From: JAWPMT01 sp965242775
GTDB taxonomy: Bacteria > Bacteroidota > Bacteroidia > Cytophagales > Cyclobacteriaceae
Direction of reading: 5' to 3'
Length of the DNA: 64,000 bases
Assembly (NCBI GenBank): GCA_965242775.1
Contig: CBDETI010000015.1
Location: forward strand, 150,913-214,912
Part shown: piece after piece, positions 27,267 to 36,840 of the stretch
Numbering within the stretch: the stretch's first letter is position 1
Layout of the letters: each line of letters starts with the position of its first letter
Notes under the pieces: model-generated
What the model was told of the DNA's origin: nothing
Database searches by the model: none
What the model saw: the letters and a program-made list of their open reading frames with translations, nothing else
Translations under genes and position numbers: made by a program

Positions 27267-28484
27267 CTACCTGGCAGGTTGAATACGATAAACATAGTTT
27301 TCTGGACCTAGATAACTATCCCCATTTGCCTGAAACTTTTGCCAGGTGCCACGAGCGTAGTTTTCGAATGTCTGAAAATCCAGCACCTGCCATTCTACCT
27401 CCACTGCTTTCTGATCTGCATAATCTTGCATGCCTCTACGCTCATCGACCAGACCGATAAAACCATAGGAGGAAGACTGATAGATTTTGGTCCAGCCCTG
27501 GTCCGCCACCAGAGGAAATCCCAGTACTTCGTCATAGAACCGTTGCATTTTGAGTAAATCCTTATGGTAAGTCCAGGTAATTGACCCGAAGAAATATAGG
27601 CCCTCCGGTCCGCAGGCAATCTTGGGTGCTGCTTCCAAGCGAGCCATTAAACGCTCGTTTTCCGGGTGTTGTTTGAATTCTTCGAATTCCAGCAAATAAC
27701 CACCTGGGTCGATGGCAACAAAACCATCATGGGGACCACCTTGTTTGGGTTTATACGTGTATTTGATAGGGATATCCTGCTCCTGAATATAGATATACCA
27801 GAGGGGCAATTGGTCAGTCAGCAACGCTATCGCTGTGGATTTAGGTTGCTCAGCGGGGTGCTGCTCACTACTGGCATGCAGGTGAATGAAAGCATCTTTG
27901 CCAATCTGAAACTTATCAGTCCCCGAATGCGGGAGTCGGATAACATTTTGGTAGAAATCTATCGCCTCCTCCAGATTGGCATAATAGAGGTGGGTTACCT
28001 GACGCTGGACGTCAAAGGTGGTCAAACTTCGATAGTCTCCGTTTTTACCTAGCAGCCGATTGATACCGGGTGAGTCATAACCCAGTAACCTTCCAAACCT
28101 TCTAGCGAGCGATTCCAGCACGCGACTATCGCTTCCCCGATAGGCGTTGACATCCGCCTTCCACTGCTTGTACTGCGTTAACCTGTCCCCTCGAAAGATC
28201 AATACAACCGATTTATTTTCAGTTGCGCTGGCAGGGAACAGCAAGGAGATCGGGAAATTATCTTCTCTGAAAAGAGATACGTCATATTGCTCGGCTGTTT
28301 CCTCGAATTTTGACCAGTAGGCTTCGATCTCTGATCGGTGCATCGGATAGTGCAACGCCATGGGTTTGGCTCCATTTGCAACCATTTCACAATATATGGA
28401 GAAGGCTATCAACACTTGCTGGTCATGACGTTGGCAGGAGAGTAACAGGGTGATCCCAGCGAATACGCAAATGATCTTTTTCAT
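27267..28484 (-). CDS. Lipoprotein with two VOC (glyoxalase-fold) domains
   Basis: About 405 residues from the ATG at 28484, which begins a lipoprotein signal (KKIICVFAGITLLLSCQ); the frame extends 30 codons further up but without a signal. The central and C-terminal regions are vicinal-oxygen-chelate-like: THLYYANLEEAIDFYQNVIRLP, FIHLHASS, DGFVAIDPGGYLLEFEEF, and again DLLKMQRFYDEVLGFPLVADQGWTKI. Usual metal-binding residues are only partly recognisable. The N-terminal 130 residues are not assigned. A lipid-anchored VOC protein is unusual, since most are cytoplasmic. Divergent from the next module. Confidence 0.72.
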   Translation of the reverse strand: MKKIICVFAGITLLLSCQRHDQQVLIAFSIYCEMVANGAKPMALHYPMHRSEIEAYWSKFEETAEQYDVSLFREDNFPISLLFPASATENKSVVLIFRGDRLTQYKQWKADVNAYRGSDSRVLESLARRFGRLLGYDSPGINRLLGKNGDYRSLTTFDVQRQVTHLYYANLEEAIDFYQNVIRLPHSGTDKFQIGKDAFIHLHASSEQHPAEQPKSTAIALLTDQLPLWYIYIQEQDIPIKYTYKPKQGGPHDGFVAIDPGGYLLEFEEFKQHPENERLMARLEAAPKIACGPEGLYFFGSITWTYHKDLLKMQRFYDEVLGFPLVADQGWTKIYQSSSYGFIGLVDERRGMQDYADQKAVEVEWQVLDFQTFENYARGTWQKFQANGDSYLGPENYVYRIQPAR

Positions 28485-28695
28485 GAATTTAAGATAAGGA
28501 GAAATTAAGATTCGGCAATATTCTCTCCAGCGTGAAGGGAAGACACGGCATATACCCACATGGGTACCCTCCAAAGGATACTTACAATGACAATACCGTC
28601 ATAAGTAGAATTTACTTAAAACAGCATTTGTAATTTTAAGAAAATGATCCTACTTTTCAGAAAGGGTGGTAACACTCGACCTAACCTCCTACTGA

Positions 28696-29157
28696 ATGAG
28701 TCTTGAAGGATTACCGATATTCTTTAAAAAGTTTCCGGTTATACATTTCTTAGTATTTCTCGGGGTTTGTGTCCTTTTGTCACTGGTTCTATTTGCCGCA
28801 TATAGGTGGCGAATCAACAAGAAACTCCAACCACGGTCTCGCAAAGCCATAGGACTTTACGTTTTGGTCTTGGTACTCGTCATCTGTGCTGATTTATATT
28901 TCATTTGGCGAGATGAATTGTACCTGCATTGGGACCGGAAGACGATGGTTCAAGAGTGGACCCGGGACCTGGGAGAAATGGAGTACGCGCTTAAGTACTT
29001 CCAATCTCAAGATAAGATAGAAGGGAGTGATATTCTAGTGCTCTTTTCAACTAACCTGTTGGAAATGAAGGAAGGGGATATCACCAGAGAAAGGTTCAAA
29101 CAACTCGTCGAAGATCAGCAGGACCTAAGAAAGAACTTTATGCAAATTCGTCAATGA
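28696..29157 (+). CDS. Two-helix membrane protein, first gene of an envelope module
   Basis: 153 residues with two membrane helices (FLVFLGVCVLLSLVLFAAY and AIGLYVLVLVLVICADLYFIW) and a C-terminal, largely helical charged domain (MEYALKYFQSQDKIEGSDILVL, FKQLVEDQQDLRKN). No family recognised. The stop overlaps the next ATG (ATGA at 29154), and that gene in turn overlaps a third, indicating a tight three-gene operon whose products would span inner membrane, periplasm and outer envelope. Confidence 0.72.
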   Translation: MSLEGLPIFFKKFPVIHFLVFLGVCVLLSLVLFAAYRWRINKKLQPRSRKAIGLYVLVLVLVICADLYFIWRDELYLHWDRKTMVQEWTRDLGEMEYALKYFQSQDKIEGSDILVLFSTNLLEMKEGDITRERFKQLVEDQQDLRKNFMQIRQ

Positions 29158-29987
29158 AATTATCAAAGCTGCTCCCCACGGTAGTACTCGTTTTACTTAC
29201 TCTCACTGTTTTTTCCCAAACCACGGATCCTTATCAGTTTATTAGAAACAGAATTCTCGAATCCAGAGAAGAAAGAGACTCACTTCATACGGTAATAGAA
29301 AACCTGAAGAAGGAGAATAAAGAGCTCATAGGAATTAGAAATGAGGCCAAAGCAGAAAACGACCTGCTAAAGGAGAAGGTAAAAGAGCTAGAAGATACGG
29401 AAGAGTGGCTGTACACATACATCGAAGGTCTGAAGAAAAAACAAAGGCAAGATGAATCTAAGATTATCTTCTGGAAGAATCGCCTGCAACAATCAGAATT
29501 ACTAAGGCAAAAAGACCAGGACCTTATCGCCAAAATGCAAAAGTCCATTGCTCTGCTAGTATCCATGGTAGAGGAGATGGAGGCCGAAATGAACAGGAAA
29601 ATTTCTATTTATCGGCAAGAACTGCAAAGAAGTTCCTTTGAACTATATGCTGAGGGAAAATCAGGACGAGAATTGCGCCTAAATAACAGCATAGAAATAC
29701 CGGGCAGACGAATAAGAGAAATATATCTAAAAATGAGAGCGGACGTTTCGAATGAAAATGTTCCCGACCTGTTGATGGAGGTGTATCATTTCCTCTCACC
29801 AACACAAAAGAGAATAATTATCGGGGCGGACAGGCCAATTGTATTGAAAGTGGATAGAGAAGGCGTTATCAACCAAACCATTACTTATAAATATAAAGAC
29901 TATAAAGGCGATCTAAGCGTTAGGGTATTTTATGAAAGCAATGAAGAATACATTGAAGTCATCGATCATCCCTTCAGGGTCAAATAA
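29154..29987 (+). CDS. Secreted coiled-coil protein
   Basis: 277 residues. Signal peptide (LLPTVVLVLLTLTVFSQ), then a long heptad-rich coiled coil over about residues 30-165 (SLHTVIENLKKENKELI, ENDLLKEKVKELED, QSELLRQKDQDLIAKMQ), then a beta-rich C-terminal domain (RRIREIYLKMRADVSNENVPDLLMEV, GVINQTITYKYKDYKGDLSV). The C-terminal part resembles the stretch found before OmpA domains in some Bacteroidota gliding/envelope proteins, but I cannot assign a family. Overlaps neighbours at both ends. Confidence 0.7.
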   Translation: MKLSKLLPTVVLVLLTLTVFSQTTDPYQFIRNRILESREERDSLHTVIENLKKENKELIGIRNEAKAENDLLKEKVKELEDTEEWLYTYIEGLKKKQRQDESKIIFWKNRLQQSELLRQKDQDLIAKMQKSIALLVSMVEEMEAEMNRKISIYRQELQRSSFELYAEGKSGRELRLNNSIEIPGRRIREIYLKMRADVSNENVPDLLMEVYHFLSPTQKRIIIGADRPIVLKVDREGVINQTITYKYKDYKGDLSVRVFYESNEEYIEVIDHPFRVK

Positions 29988-31413
29988 AGGAACAATATGG
30001 ATTTTGATGTTCTTATTGACGATTCAATATGACCTATTCGGGCAAACTGCCACATCCATTCACAGAATCGCCAATTTCCATGTTTCGAATAACTCCCGCA
30101 TCAAAGACTTGTTACTTGATAACAACAAAATTTTCATCAATTCCAATTACGGTCTTACTGTCACAGATACAAATTTTCAGTCCATAAAACTCCCGGATTT
30201 TCTCCAGACCAAGCGCAGGAGTACTTCAAGGATCATCCCAAGTCGGGACGGAACGAAAATAATTACTAGGGACTATGAGATTATCGACTTCAACTCGGGA
30301 GAAAAAATCAATTGCCAAAAAAGAACCTTTACCTCCGGTATCATCGGCCTCGTAGAAAACAACGGCGACTATTTCCTGGCTACCGCGAGTGACGGCCTGT
30401 ATGTCATCGAAAAAATCAATGACAAGTACGACTGTTTCAGGAGGCTAAAAGGCGGCGAGCTTTATCAACGTAAACAAAAAAGATACACTTTCGAGACCAT
30501 TTCCAGTATTGAAAAATCCGCGGGAATTGTTTACATCGGTACAAACCGCGGCCTGTACTATGTAAACAAGGACAAATTCCTACAAAAGCTGGATTTTGAC
30601 GATCCGGTATCCGCATTAGGCAGCGACTCTGAAGAACTCTTTATTGTGACCCATACCACTCTTTTCGCAGGGACTGGTGTCAGAAAGTTTCCCGTGAGCT
30701 ACTTCCAGGAGCTGACCTCCTACGACTCGATTTATACCATCCAGGATGTCGAGGTGGATCCGTACGACAATATCTGGATGTTGAGTAATAACATCATCGT
30801 GTATGAACGCAAAACTGGTCGAAACCTTATTTTAAGCCCTGAGTCCACACCCCGATTTGGCAGTCCAAGTGCCCACAAGATCATATTCTTCAACGACAAG
30901 GCACTGATAGGAACAGTCGGGTCCGGTATTTATCAGGTAGATATTCCCCAATTTCTAAATGAGGCTACCCATCAACAAACTGCAACTGATAGCCTCTCTA
31001 GTGAGGCGGTTGTGGACTGGTTCGATGGCACAAAAAGGAACTTGAAGAGTGGCCAGACCTTCTCCGTACCAAATCTTTATTTCGTAGTTAACAAAACCAC
31101 TTTAGAAGAAGGTTCAGAAAAGTCCATCGAAAATCTTTTTGTCATTATTAGGGAGATCCAAGAAACGGCCATAATTACGAAAATGGAAATCCACGGCCAC
31201 ACGTCGGAGGTTGTTAATGAACAACATGAAAAGAATCGGGAGCTGTCACAAGAAAGAAGTCAAGCGGTTAAAAAACGACTGAGAGAACAAGGCTTCGATT
31301 TCCCCATACTTACATGGGGTCACGGCGATGAGCAACCACTGGACACCTTAGATCTACGAAACGAAATCAATCGACGCGTGGAGATCATTATCGACTTCCA
31401 CAAAAGCCCATAA
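29932..31413 (+). CDS. Propeller protein with C-terminal OmpA-like domain
   Basis: 493 residues; starts within the end of the coiled-coil gene (56-base overlap; ATG at 29941 is an alternative). After a hydrophobic signal (GTIWILMFLLTIQYDLFGQ) come about 330 residues with ligand_beta-type propeller blades (VYIGTNRGLYYVNKD, IWMLSNNIIVYERKTGRN, ALIGTVGSGIYQV). Residues about 380-493 are an OmpA-like peptidoglycan-binding domain (ITKMEIHGHTSE, NRELSQERSQAVKKRLREQG, NRRVEIIIDF). The protein would fix a sensing or scaffolding propeller to peptidoglycan, working with the coiled-coil and membrane proteins of the operon; the overall role is unknown. Confidence 0.75.
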   Translation: MKAMKNTLKSSIIPSGSNKGTIWILMFLLTIQYDLFGQTATSIHRIANFHVSNNSRIKDLLLDNNKIFINSNYGLTVTDTNFQSIKLPDFLQTKRRSTSRIIPSRDGTKIITRDYEIIDFNSGEKINCQKRTFTSGIIGLVENNGDYFLATASDGLYVIEKINDKYDCFRRLKGGELYQRKQKRYTFETISSIEKSAGIVYIGTNRGLYYVNKDKFLQKLDFDDPVSALGSDSEELFIVTHTTLFAGTGVRKFPVSYFQELTSYDSIYTIQDVEVDPYDNIWMLSNNIIVYERKTGRNLILSPESTPRFGSPSAHKIIFFNDKALIGTVGSGIYQVDIPQFLNEATHQQTATDSLSSEAVVDWFDGTKRNLKSGQTFSVPNLYFVVNKTTLEEGSEKSIENLFVIIREIQETAIITKMEIHGHTSEVVNEQHEKNRELSQERSQAVKKRLREQGFDFPILTWGHGDEQPLDTLDLRNEINRRVEIIIDFHKSP

Positions 31414-31477
31414 GCCACATCGTTGCCCCCGAGGCTGCGATTTCCACAGTTGAGCCATGCGGAAATCAAACCATTTT

Positions 31478-31535
31478 ACTTACAAAAGTGAACTTTTTCA
31501 GGCGAAACAAGTATAATACTTACAATTGTGAAATT
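31478..31535 (+). repeat. Two direct repeats 40 bases apart before the permease gene
   Basis: ACTTACAAAAGTGAACTT (31478-31495) and ACTTACAATTGTGAAATT (31518-31535) share ACTTACAAnnGTGAA at exact 40-base spacing, roughly four helical turns. They lie 42-99 bases before the ATG of the FtsX-like permease and could bind a regulator cooperatively. TATAAT lies between them at 31512. Confidence 0.45.
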
Positions 31536-31576
31536 TATTGTCAAAATTGCGACCAAGACCATTTCAAAATCGAAAC

Positions 31577-34192
31577 ATGGGCAATGACAACCCGCTCCTT
31601 AAAAAACGACCACCATCACTCGCCATTAAATTATTGCGATGGTATTGTGTTCCCCATCGAATTGAGGAATTGGAGGGAGACCTGGAAGAACTCTACAGCC
31701 TGCGAATAAAGCGTGGTGGATCTAAAGTGAGGGCCGATTTCTTTTTCTGGTGGAATGTGGTACGCTGTTTCAAATCTTATGCCCGAAACCCTAACCCCAA
31801 AAAGACCATTATGATCTCCTTAATAAAGTCCTACGTCACACTGGCCTTACGACATTCCTGGAAAAACAAAGGGCCGGTTTCCATCAATATCCTGGGTCTC
31901 GGATTAGCGTTGAGCATGTGCGTGTTTGTCTATATGATGTATGCCTACAATCTGGAATTCGACAATTTTTATCGAAACACAGCGGATATTTATCGTTTGC
32001 ATTCAATCACGGTACAAAACGGAGAAGAAAGACGCAATGAGTTTTCTCCATTTGCATTGGATGATCAACTGAGAAATTCACTGGGTGGTGTACAAGCAGT
32101 AAGTAGTTTTTTCACGGAGAATATCACGGTAAAAAATAACCAGAGTTTCTATACTCAAACCGCGGGCATCATTTCTCAGGACTTCACTCAGATGTTTGAG
32201 CTCCCCCTGTCGTATGGTTCATTTGCGGACTTAGCCGACCAACCAACCGTCTATTTGACCAAGTCTCTGGCCACAAAGTACTTTGGGAAAGAGGTGGCAC
32301 TAGGGAAGACACTAACACTAATCCTTACAAATGAGCAAAAAATGGATTTGGTGGTTGCGGGTGTTCTGGAGAAAATCCCGCTCAATTCGAGCTTCCGATT
32401 TGATTTACTCATCAGTCATAAAAGTTATACCGAAGCTATGGACCTTGATGTTAACGATTGGTCCTCCGGGCAGTTTACAGGACATTACCTGAAGTTGTCC
32501 CAGACACAAATGCAGGTAGTCACCAAGGCACTCAACACTTACATCCCCCTCCAGAATGAACAATACAAGGAGTTAAAAATCCGGAGATTCGAGTTGATAC
32601 CATTCGCGGCACCGCTACCGACAGATTTGATAAGAGCTGCCCGGTTCGTTAACAGGCGCTTAAGGCCCGAGGGGTTGATTATTTTCTCCACCCTGGCAAT
32701 GCTGGTATTTTTCACTGCGTGCTTCAATCTGGCCAACACCTCAATGGCGCTGATGTCACGTAGATTAAAAGAAATAGGTATCCGCAAAACCATGGGTTCT
32801 GGCAGCGGACAAATCCTTTTTCAGTTCCTGCTGGAGATGGCGGTGATCAGTTCGCTGGCTTTCGTCATTGCCTTATCAGCGGCGCACTTCGGTTTGACCG
32901 TGCTCGCTAGCCAACTAGGCATAAGCTTTATGCTGCAGGATATCAACCTGTTGGGGGTCATTCTCTTTGTGGCTGGTTTTTTACTGGTTACGACACTCGT
33001 TGCTGGTGTACTGCCAGCGCTCTATGCAAGGCGATTCCAGGCCATCGATATCATGCGCAAATCAGCAAAGTTGAAAGGTGTCAGTTGGCTCAACAAGCTC
33101 CTGGTTATTGGCCAGTACACTTTTAGCATCGCTGTTTTGGCAGCGGGCATTGCTTTCTCTCAGAATGTGGACTTCCTTGATGAGATGGATCTGGGCTATG
33201 AGGATGATCAAATTATCAACCTGCCAACCGAATCCAAATATGTTGCCATTATCAAACAGGAAGTGGATCAGATTCCGGGAGTCTCTACCGCCGGCTCAGC
33301 AACTCACATCGGAGATTTTGGGAGATACAGCGAGCGCGCTGATGTCCAAATTGATACCAGCTTTCACGAAGTAAGACATCACGCCGTTGGCAGGCAATAT
33401 CTATCGCTTATGCAAGTGCAAATTGTCGACGGTAGGGGTTTCCTGGAAGGCCCCAATTCGGATAAGAATAGCGTTCTTGTCAATAGAGAATTTGTCCGAC
33501 AACATTTCCCCGGTCAAAAGGCGATCAACAAGATAATCAAGGTGAATGGGGAACGTAAAACAATTGTTGGAGTCACGGAGGACCTAATTGATGACGTAGT
33601 AAAAGCGGCCGAACTTATTCCAACAACGATTACCGTGGCTGCCGAAGAAGAGTTTCGGCATTTAACTGTCAAGGTGGATGGCAAGCAATTAGGCACCGTT
33701 GAGGATCAACTCAAAAACATTTGGCACAAACACATTGACAAGCCTTATGCGGGTTTTCGCCAAAAAGATTTCGCGCTAGGAGCTTCAGGTGAAGATTCCA
33801 AGGCGTTGCAGAAAATTTTCATGATCATGGCGATCCTGAGCGGGTTTTTAAGCATGACTGGTATCTTCTCCCTGGCAAAACTCAATGTCACACGCCATAG
33901 CAAGGAGCTCGGAATTAGAAAAGTATTGGGAGCGTCATTGCATGAGCTGCTACAGACCCTAAACAAACCGTTCCTATGGACACTGACACTTTCATTGATT
34001 GCTGGTAGCGGGCTCGGGTATGTGATCACCAACTCAGTACTCGATGCTATGTATAAATACCATGTTCAAGTATCATTGATGACCACTTCTCTGAGCGGAA
34101 TACTGGTCGTCTTCGTAGCTATGGTGATGCTTTCCAGTGTGGCCCTGGGCCCGGCCAACGCTAGCCCCGTATACCAACTACGGGACGAATAG
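31577..34192 (+). CDS. FtsX-like (MacB-type) ABC transporter permease with prefix domain
   Basis: About 871 residues from the ATG at 31577 (upstream in-frame TTG at 31538 is possible). The N-terminal 70 residues are the permease-prefix type domain (PPSLAIKLLRWYCVPHRIEELEGDLEELY), commonly found in Bacteroidota and Acidobacteriota permeases regulated by PadR proteins. Two FtsX modules follow, each with a periplasmic MacB-like core (AFNLANTSMALMSRRLKEIGIRKTMGSG; MTGIFSLAKLNVTRHSKELGIRKVLGAS) and eight membrane helices in total. No ATPase gene is adjacent, so the ATP-binding partner is encoded elsewhere. Substrates of such proteins are usually peptides, lipids or toxins. Not in an operon with the neighbours. 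Confidence 0.88.
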   Translation: MGNDNPLLKKRPPSLAIKLLRWYCVPHRIEELEGDLEELYSLRIKRGGSKVRADFFFWWNVVRCFKSYARNPNPKKTIMISLIKSYVTLALRHSWKNKGPVSINILGLGLALSMCVFVYMMYAYNLEFDNFYRNTADIYRLHSITVQNGEERRNEFSPFALDDQLRNSLGGVQAVSSFFTENITVKNNQSFYTQTAGIISQDFTQMFELPLSYGSFADLADQPTVYLTKSLATKYFGKEVALGKTLTLILTNEQKMDLVVAGVLEKIPLNSSFRFDLLISHKSYTEAMDLDVNDWSSGQFTGHYLKLSQTQMQVVTKALNTYIPLQNEQYKELKIRRFELIPFAAPLPTDLIRAARFVNRRLRPEGLIIFSTLAMLVFFTACFNLANTSMALMSRRLKEIGIRKTMGSGSGQILFQFLLEMAVISSLAFVIALSAAHFGLTVLASQLGISFMLQDINLLGVILFVAGFLLVTTLVAGVLPALYARRFQAIDIMRKSAKLKGVSWLNKLLVIGQYTFSIAVLAAGIAFSQNVDFLDEMDLGYEDDQIINLPTESKYVAIIKQEVDQIPGVSTAGSATHIGDFGRYSERADVQIDTSFHEVRHHAVGRQYLSLMQVQIVDGRGFLEGPNSDKNSVLVNREFVRQHFPGQKAINKIIKVNGERKTIVGVTEDLIDDVVKAAELIPTTITVAAEEEFRHLTVKVDGKQLGTVEDQLKNIWHKHIDKPYAGFRQKDFALGASGEDSKALQKIFMIMAILSGFLSMTGIFSLAKLNVTRHSKELGIRKVLGASLHELLQTLNKPFLWTLTLSLIAGSGLGYVITNSVLDAMYKYHVQVSLMTTSLSGILVVFVAMVMLSSVALGPANASPVYQLRDE

Positions 34193-34249
34193 AAGCCAGT
34201 TTCTGATACCTTCTTCGTGGGGGTATGTCGTAGAAAATCGACTACCTCC

Positions 34250-34276
34250 TGCATCTTTTCTTCTCTTGCTCGTCTC
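34250..34276 (+). promoter_or_regulatory. Predicted SigZ-type ECF promoter, copy 1
   Basis: TGCATC (34250-34255), 15 bases, CGTCTC (34271-34276), with the start codon of the flavoprotein 22 bases further. The same TGCATC-N15-CGTCT pattern occurs twice more in this cluster. CGTC is a common -10 core of ECF sigma factors. This copy would drive flavoprotein, MFS and sigZ, giving positive autoregulation. Confidence 0.65.
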
Positions 34277-34298
34277 ATGAGATAAACAGACTAGAAGC

Positions 34299-35639
34299 AT
34301 GAGGACAAACGATCATTTACCAGTAGCTATTGTCGGGGCAGGCCCTGTCGGGCTGGCAGCGGCAGCACATTTGGCTACACGAAACATACCATTTCGCCTG
34401 TTTGAGGCAGGAAACGCCGTGGGAGCCAATTTATCTTCCTGGGGCCATGTGCGCGTATTCTCTCCCTGGCGCTACAATATCGACAAGGCAGCGAGGGAAC
34501 TCCTCCTCAAGACGGACTGGACCGCCCCCGACGATGATATCCTACCCACCGGAAAAGAACTAGTGGATCATTACTTCCAACCTTTGTCCCGCCACTACCG
34601 GATAGCGCCTTATCTCTCCCTCAATACCAAAGTGGAATCGATCGGTCGCAAAGGAATGGATAAGATGAAAACCCGGGGCAGGGAAGCCATGCCATTCTCC
34701 ATCAAGCTAAACCGGAACGGTATTGTTGAGTATGTTGAGGCTAGCGCAGTAATCGATGCATCGGGCACTTGGAATCAACCGAATCCCCTTGGGTCCGGAG
34801 GGGTAGCAGCCGAAGGCGAAGAAATGCTCCAATCACACATTTATTATGGTATCCCCGATGTAAAAAGTAAGGATCTTTCACGTTACAAAAACAAGCATGT
34901 CATGGTTGTCGGTGGCGGTCATTCTTCGATCAACTCCCTGCTGGACTTGGCAGAGGTGCAAAAAGAGCATGCGGACACGCGGCTCACATGGGTCCTCCGA
35001 AAGGAGAACCTCGAGTTAGTGTACGGTGGCAAACAGGACGATGCCCTGGAAGCACGAGGAGCACTGGGTATCCGAATAGAGGCGCTGGTCAATAGCGGAA
35101 GGTTAAGGGTGTTTACCCCGTTCCGGATATTAAAATTGGCAAGAAAAGGCAATGGTTTGCATGTATATGGTGATCTCAATGGCCAGGAAACCATCATCGA
35201 GGATATTGACGAAATCATCAGCAACACTGGCTCCAGGCCAAATCTCGACATGATCCGTGAAGTCCGGATCGACTTGGACGCTTCGCTGGAATCTGTCTTT
35301 GATCTGGCGGAGCTCATTGACCCTAATGTTCATAGCTGCGGCACGGTGAGACCCCACGGAGAAAGAGAGCTCCGACATCCGGAAAAAGACTTTTATATCG
35401 TGGGATCGAAAAGCTATGGTCGGGCCCCTACATTCTTGATGGCCACAGGTTATGAGCAGGTTCGATCCATCGTTGCCCATTTGGACGGAGATTTTGAAGC
35501 GGCTAAGCAAGTAACTTTGGATTTACCCGAAACTGGTGTCTGCAGCTCCAATTTGGGAGATCTTGGCGCCAGTAGCTGCTGCGGTGCGACTGCAGCCGCT
35601 GATTCCAACGAAGAGGTGGCCGCAGCTTGTTGTGGCTAG
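34299..35639 (+). CDS. Flavoprotein oxidoreductase with Cys-Cys C-terminal tail
   Basis: 446 residues. N-terminal FAD-binding GAGPVGLAAAAHLA, a second nucleotide-binding VVGGGHSSINSL near residue 206, and SWGHVRVFSPW, all typical of FMO/ArsO-related proteins found in arsenic-type loci. The unusual part is a low-complexity tail with Cys415, Cys427-428 and Cys444-445, the protein ending ACCG. Such a tail could bind or deliver a thiophilic metalloid or receive electrons. First gene of a probable operon with the MFS exporter and SigZ, behind the first copy of the shared promoter motif. Substrate unknown. Confidence 0.82.
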   Translation: MRTNDHLPVAIVGAGPVGLAAAAHLATRNIPFRLFEAGNAVGANLSSWGHVRVFSPWRYNIDKAARELLLKTDWTAPDDDILPTGKELVDHYFQPLSRHYRIAPYLSLNTKVESIGRKGMDKMKTRGREAMPFSIKLNRNGIVEYVEASAVIDASGTWNQPNPLGSGGVAAEGEEMLQSHIYYGIPDVKSKDLSRYKNKHVMVVGGGHSSINSLLDLAEVQKEHADTRLTWVLRKENLELVYGGKQDDALEARGALGIRIEALVNSGRLRVFTPFRILKLARKGNGLHVYGDLNGQETIIEDIDEIISNTGSRPNLDMIREVRIDLDASLESVFDLAELIDPNVHSCGTVRPHGERELRHPEKDFYIVGSKSYGRAPTFLMATGYEQVRSIVAHLDGDFEAAKQVTLDLPETGVCSSNLGDLGASSCCGATAAADSNEEVAAACCG

Positions 35640-35694
35640 ACGTTTATAACTGTCATTCGAAAAGCAATTGTCAGTAAAGCTCCCAGCAACCTCC

Positions 35695-36840
35695 ATGGAA
35701 AACGCTTCGTTTCGGGGAGCTTTGATGTCCGGTGGAGCAATGGCTTTTGCCGGTCTTGGAGATGCCCTGCTCTATCCTATTCTACCGATTTACGGGGAGA
35801 ATATGGGTTTTTCTACCCTTTTTATTGGGTTGTTACTATCAGTCAACAGATTCGTCAGGATCGTGAGCAATAGCCCCATCGCCAATCTTGTGCAGCGCCA
35901 TGGCATGCGATCGGTAACCTTAGTATCATCCCTCATTGCAGGCGCAACCACTTTGGTCTATGGAATGAAACCCGGGGCCATCATCTTCCTACTGGCAAGA
36001 ATCGCCTGGGGTCTGAGCTACGCGGGCCTTAAGCTGTCTACATTGAATTATGCAGCTGGGGCCAGAGAACTCTCAGCTTCGGCGTTCGGTATATCCAAAA
36101 CCATCACCACCACTGGTGCATTATCAGTGTTGTACCTGGGGCCTATGCTGGTCCAAGCAATGGATGTATCTGGCAGCTTTTTGCTCCTATCGCTGATCAG
36201 CTTTACCGGCGTGTTATTAGCAACAAATCTTCCTACCGTGCTCGAGCACAAGCAAACCACTCAGGTCCGAGCAAAGCATACTTTCACTCCCACCCCTATC
36301 AACCTGTTGACCTTCATTTTCTCGGTAGCGATAGACGGCATCCTCGTGGTAGTCCTGGCAAAACTTCTTAACGGACATTACCATGAAAATGCTGCGCTGC
36401 TTGCTGGAGTAGCCTTCTACCTGCTACTAAAACGGCTTTTTGCATTGATGGTCAGTGCGATCAGCGGGTTTATGGCCTTACGGATTTCGCCCCGGATACT
36501 CTTTGACATGGCGGGTGCATGTTGCTGTCTCGGGATCCTTCTCATCGCTGCTGATCAGCTTGTCCCCGGGATTGTTATCACTTTTTTATTTAATCCATTG
36601 ATCGTTACATTTTCTCCGTGGGTGGTCCTGCAAATCCAACACCCAAACACTTCTAGCTTACAGGTAATTTCCGGGATCAACACCTGGTGGGACCTTGGCG
36701 CAGCAGTTGGCGCCTTTTCAGGCATTTTACTTCATGAACTCCTTGGACTTAACTACTTGTTTCTACTATTATTTGGTCTCACCAGCCTCGCATTTTTCAA
36801 CTTCAAATTCCATGCAAACACAACTCGAACAATTGTATAA
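35695..36840 (+). CDS. MFS transporter
   Basis: About 381 residues from the ATG at 35695; the frame is open to a TTG at 35668. Roughly twelve hydrophobic segments with the family pattern (GDALLYPILPIYGENMGF, RIAWGLSYAGLKL, TTTGALSVLYLGPMLV). Likely an inner-membrane exporter for the compound handled by this cluster, as MFS genes are frequent partners of ArsO-like flavoproteins. It overlaps the start of sigZ by 29 bases, so expression is coupled. No diagnostic substrate motif. Confidence 0.85.
   Translation: MENASFRGALMSGGAMAFAGLGDALLYPILPIYGENMGFSTLFIGLLLSVNRFVRIVSNSPIANLVQRHGMRSVTLVSSLIAGATTLVYGMKPGAIIFLLARIAWGLSYAGLKLSTLNYAAGARELSASAFGISKTITTTGALSVLYLGPMLVQAMDVSGSFLLLSLISFTGVLLATNLPTVLEHKQTTQVRAKHTFTPTPINLLTFIFSVAIDGILVVVLAKLLNGHYHENAALLAGVAFYLLLKRLFALMVSAISGFMALRISPRILFDMAGACCCLGILLIAADQLVPGIVITFLFNPLIVTFSPWVVLQIQHPNTSSLQVISGINTWWDLGAAVGAFSGILLHELLGLNYLFLLLFGLTSLAFFNFKFHANTTRTIV

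Noticed and set aside
36695..36811. Longer N-terminus for SigZ beginning at 36695
   Set aside because: The extra 39 codons lie inside the MFS gene and encode no sigma sequence; region 2 begins right after the ATG at 36812.
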